64,000 nucleotides of DNA from Pandoraea capi. Its GTDB lineage: Bacteria > Pseudomonadota > Gammaproteobacteria > Burkholderiales > Burkholderiaceae. Position numbers and translations under genes: made by a program. The stretch covers positions 1-64,000 of the forward strand of contig NZ_CABPRV010000015.1 in NCBI RefSeq assembly GCF_902459735.1, in the 5' to 3' direction. Each line of letters starts with the position of its first letter. Position 1 is the first letter of the stretch. Shown piece after piece: positions 62,987 through 64,000 of this stretch. The notes beneath the pieces were generated by a model that made no database searches, was not told the DNA's origin, and saw nothing but the letters and a program-made list of their open reading frames with translations.

Positions 62987-64000
62987 ATGTCAGTTCCGCA
63001 CTTCGACACGCTTGCCCTGCACGCCGGGGCCGCTCCCGATCCTGCCACCGGCGCACGCGCCACACCGATTTACCAGACCACGTCGTTCGTTTTCTCCGAC
63101 GCCGACCAGGCTGCCGCCCTGTTCAATATGGAGCGCGCCGGACATGTGTACTCGCGCATATCCAACCCGACCAATGCCGTATTCGAAGAGCGCATGGCCG
63201 CCTTGGAAAACGGCGTCGGGGCCATCGCGACAGCCAGCGGTCAGGCCGCATTGCATCTGGCCATCGCCACGCTGATGGGGGCGGGCTCGCACATCGTCGC
63301 GTCAAGTGCGCTCTATGGCGGCTCACATAATCTGCTGCACTACACGCTGCGCCGTTTCGGCATCGAAACGACCTTCGTTCGCCCCGGCGATCTGGACGCA
63401 TGGCGCGCCGCGGTCCGGCCGGAAACGCGTCTTTTCTTCGGCGAAACGCTCGGCAACCCGGGGCTCGACGTGCTCGATATCGCGCAAGTCGCCGGGATTG
63501 CGCGCGACGCCGGTGTGCCGCTGCTTGTCGACAGCACGTTCACTACGCCGTGGCTCATCCAGCCGTTCGCGCATGGGGCGGACTTCGTCTATCACTCGGC
63601 GACCAAGTTTCTGGGCGGACATGGCACGACCATCGGGGGTGTGCTAATCGACGGCGGCACCTTCGATTTCGAAAAGAGCGGCAAATTTCCCGAGCTGACC
63701 GAACCGTACGACGGTTTCCATGGCATGGTCTTCGCCGAGGAAAGCTCCGTTGCCCCCTTCCTGCTGCGCGCACGTCGTGAAGGATTGCGCGACTTTGGCG
63801 CGTGCCTGCATCCGCAAGCGGCATGGCAACTGCTGCAAGGTGTCGAGACGTTGCCGCTTCGCATGGCGCGACATGTCGACAACGCACGCCGTGTGGTGGA
63901 ATTTCTGGCGGGTCACGAAGCGGTGGCCAGTGTGGCCTACCCTGAGTTGCCATCGCACCCGGACTACGCGCTGGCCAAGCGACTACTGCCTCGCGGCGCT
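62987..64000 (+). CDS. metY: O-acetylhomoserine sulfhydrylase-type PLP enzyme (3' partial)
   Basis: At least 338 residues, running off the window end. Cys/Met-metabolism fold type I PLP enzyme: TPIYQTTSFVF (about 26-36), YSRISNPT (about 53-60), PLP-phosphate region SGQAALHLA, FGETLGNPG, DSTFTTPWLIQP and the Schiff-base Lys in SATKFLGGHG near 206. The KSGKFPELTEPYDGFHG insertion points to the O-acetylhomoserine sulfhydrylase branch, making homocysteine from O-acetylhomoserine and sulfide. Start ATG 62987 is by homology (no strong RBS). metY versus metZ is not proven from sequence. Confidence 0.88.
   Translation, partial: MSVPHFDTLALHAGAAPDPATGARATPIYQTTSFVFSDADQAAALFNMERAGHVYSRISNPTNAVFEERMAALENGVGAIATASGQAALHLAIATLMGAGSHIVASSALYGGSHNLLHYTLRRFGIETTFVRPGDLDAWRAAVRPETRLFFGETLGNPGLDVLDIAQVAGIARDAGVPLLVDSTFTTPWLIQPFAHGADFVYHSATKFLGGHGTTIGGVLIDGGTFDFEKSGKFPELTEPYDGFHGMVFAEESSVAPFLLRARREGLRDFGACLHPQAAWQLLQGVETLPLRMARHVDNARRVVEFLAGHEAVASVAYPELPSHPDYALAKRLLPRGA

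Overview
The window is GC-rich DNA from a betaproteobacterium. The block relA, tRNA-Val, thrS, infC, rpmI, rplT, pheS, pheT, ihfA, merR-like, the DUF934/sulfite reductase pair, DUF3717 and the protein sequences all fit Burkholderiaceae. I would guess Pandoraea or a close relative, but that genus call is inference. The first ~3.8 kb differs from the rest: lower GC in places, an IS3-family transposase, phage-type remnants and a 3' piece of a proline tRNA.

Layout. (1) 1-3794: right-hand part of a genomic island or decayed prophage ending at a tRNA-Pro(GGG) 3' fragment. It holds an IS3 transposase, a cold-shock protein, small unknown genes, a broken SRAP-family gene, a LexA-like box and a broken phage-type C5 cytosine methyltransferase. 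(2) 3866-14286: a secreted Cys-containing protein, a GGDEF-EAL protein in tandem with a cupredoxin-like 'methylamine utilization' protein, a sulfite/nitrite reductase with DUF934, a second LexA-like box with a small gene, a diguanylate cyclase, a DUF1275 membrane protein and a BLUF blue-light sensor. (3) 14438-22586: a seven-gene minus-strand unit coding for an ABC importer (ATPase, two permeases, binding protein) and a three-subunit FAD/Fe-S dehydrogenase, with a divergent IclR regulator and two matching operator-like palindromes. (4) 22826-38214: small metabolic and envelope genes with four more c-di-GMP proteins, a third LexA-like box (DUF3717), rubredoxin and a Gly/Tyr-rich lipoprotein. 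(5) 38552-49191: the conserved translation/stringent-response block. (6) 49239-58893: RidA, hydrolase, the ketone-body module (hydroxybutyrate dehydrogenase, scoAB, a PAS-LuxR regulator), thioesterase, an orphan TRAP binding protein, an SDR, ETF-ubiquinone oxidoreductase and an MliC-like protein. (7) 59024-64000: aroC, a transporter-acyltransferase fusion, a CBS protein and the start of a homoserine sulfhydrylase gene.

Themes. Six c-di-GMP enzymes lie within 34 kb, with different sensor modules: dCACHE-like, CACHE, GAF and PAS-PAS-GAF. Three CTGT-N8-ACAG sites sit next to three small genes of unknown function and suggest an extended SOS regulon. The IclR-flanked importer/oxidase operon looks like a complete uptake-and-oxidation pathway for a substrate not identified here. 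The most unusual single locus is the methyltransferase remnant at 3196-3631, where two overlapping frames both look like phage protein families.
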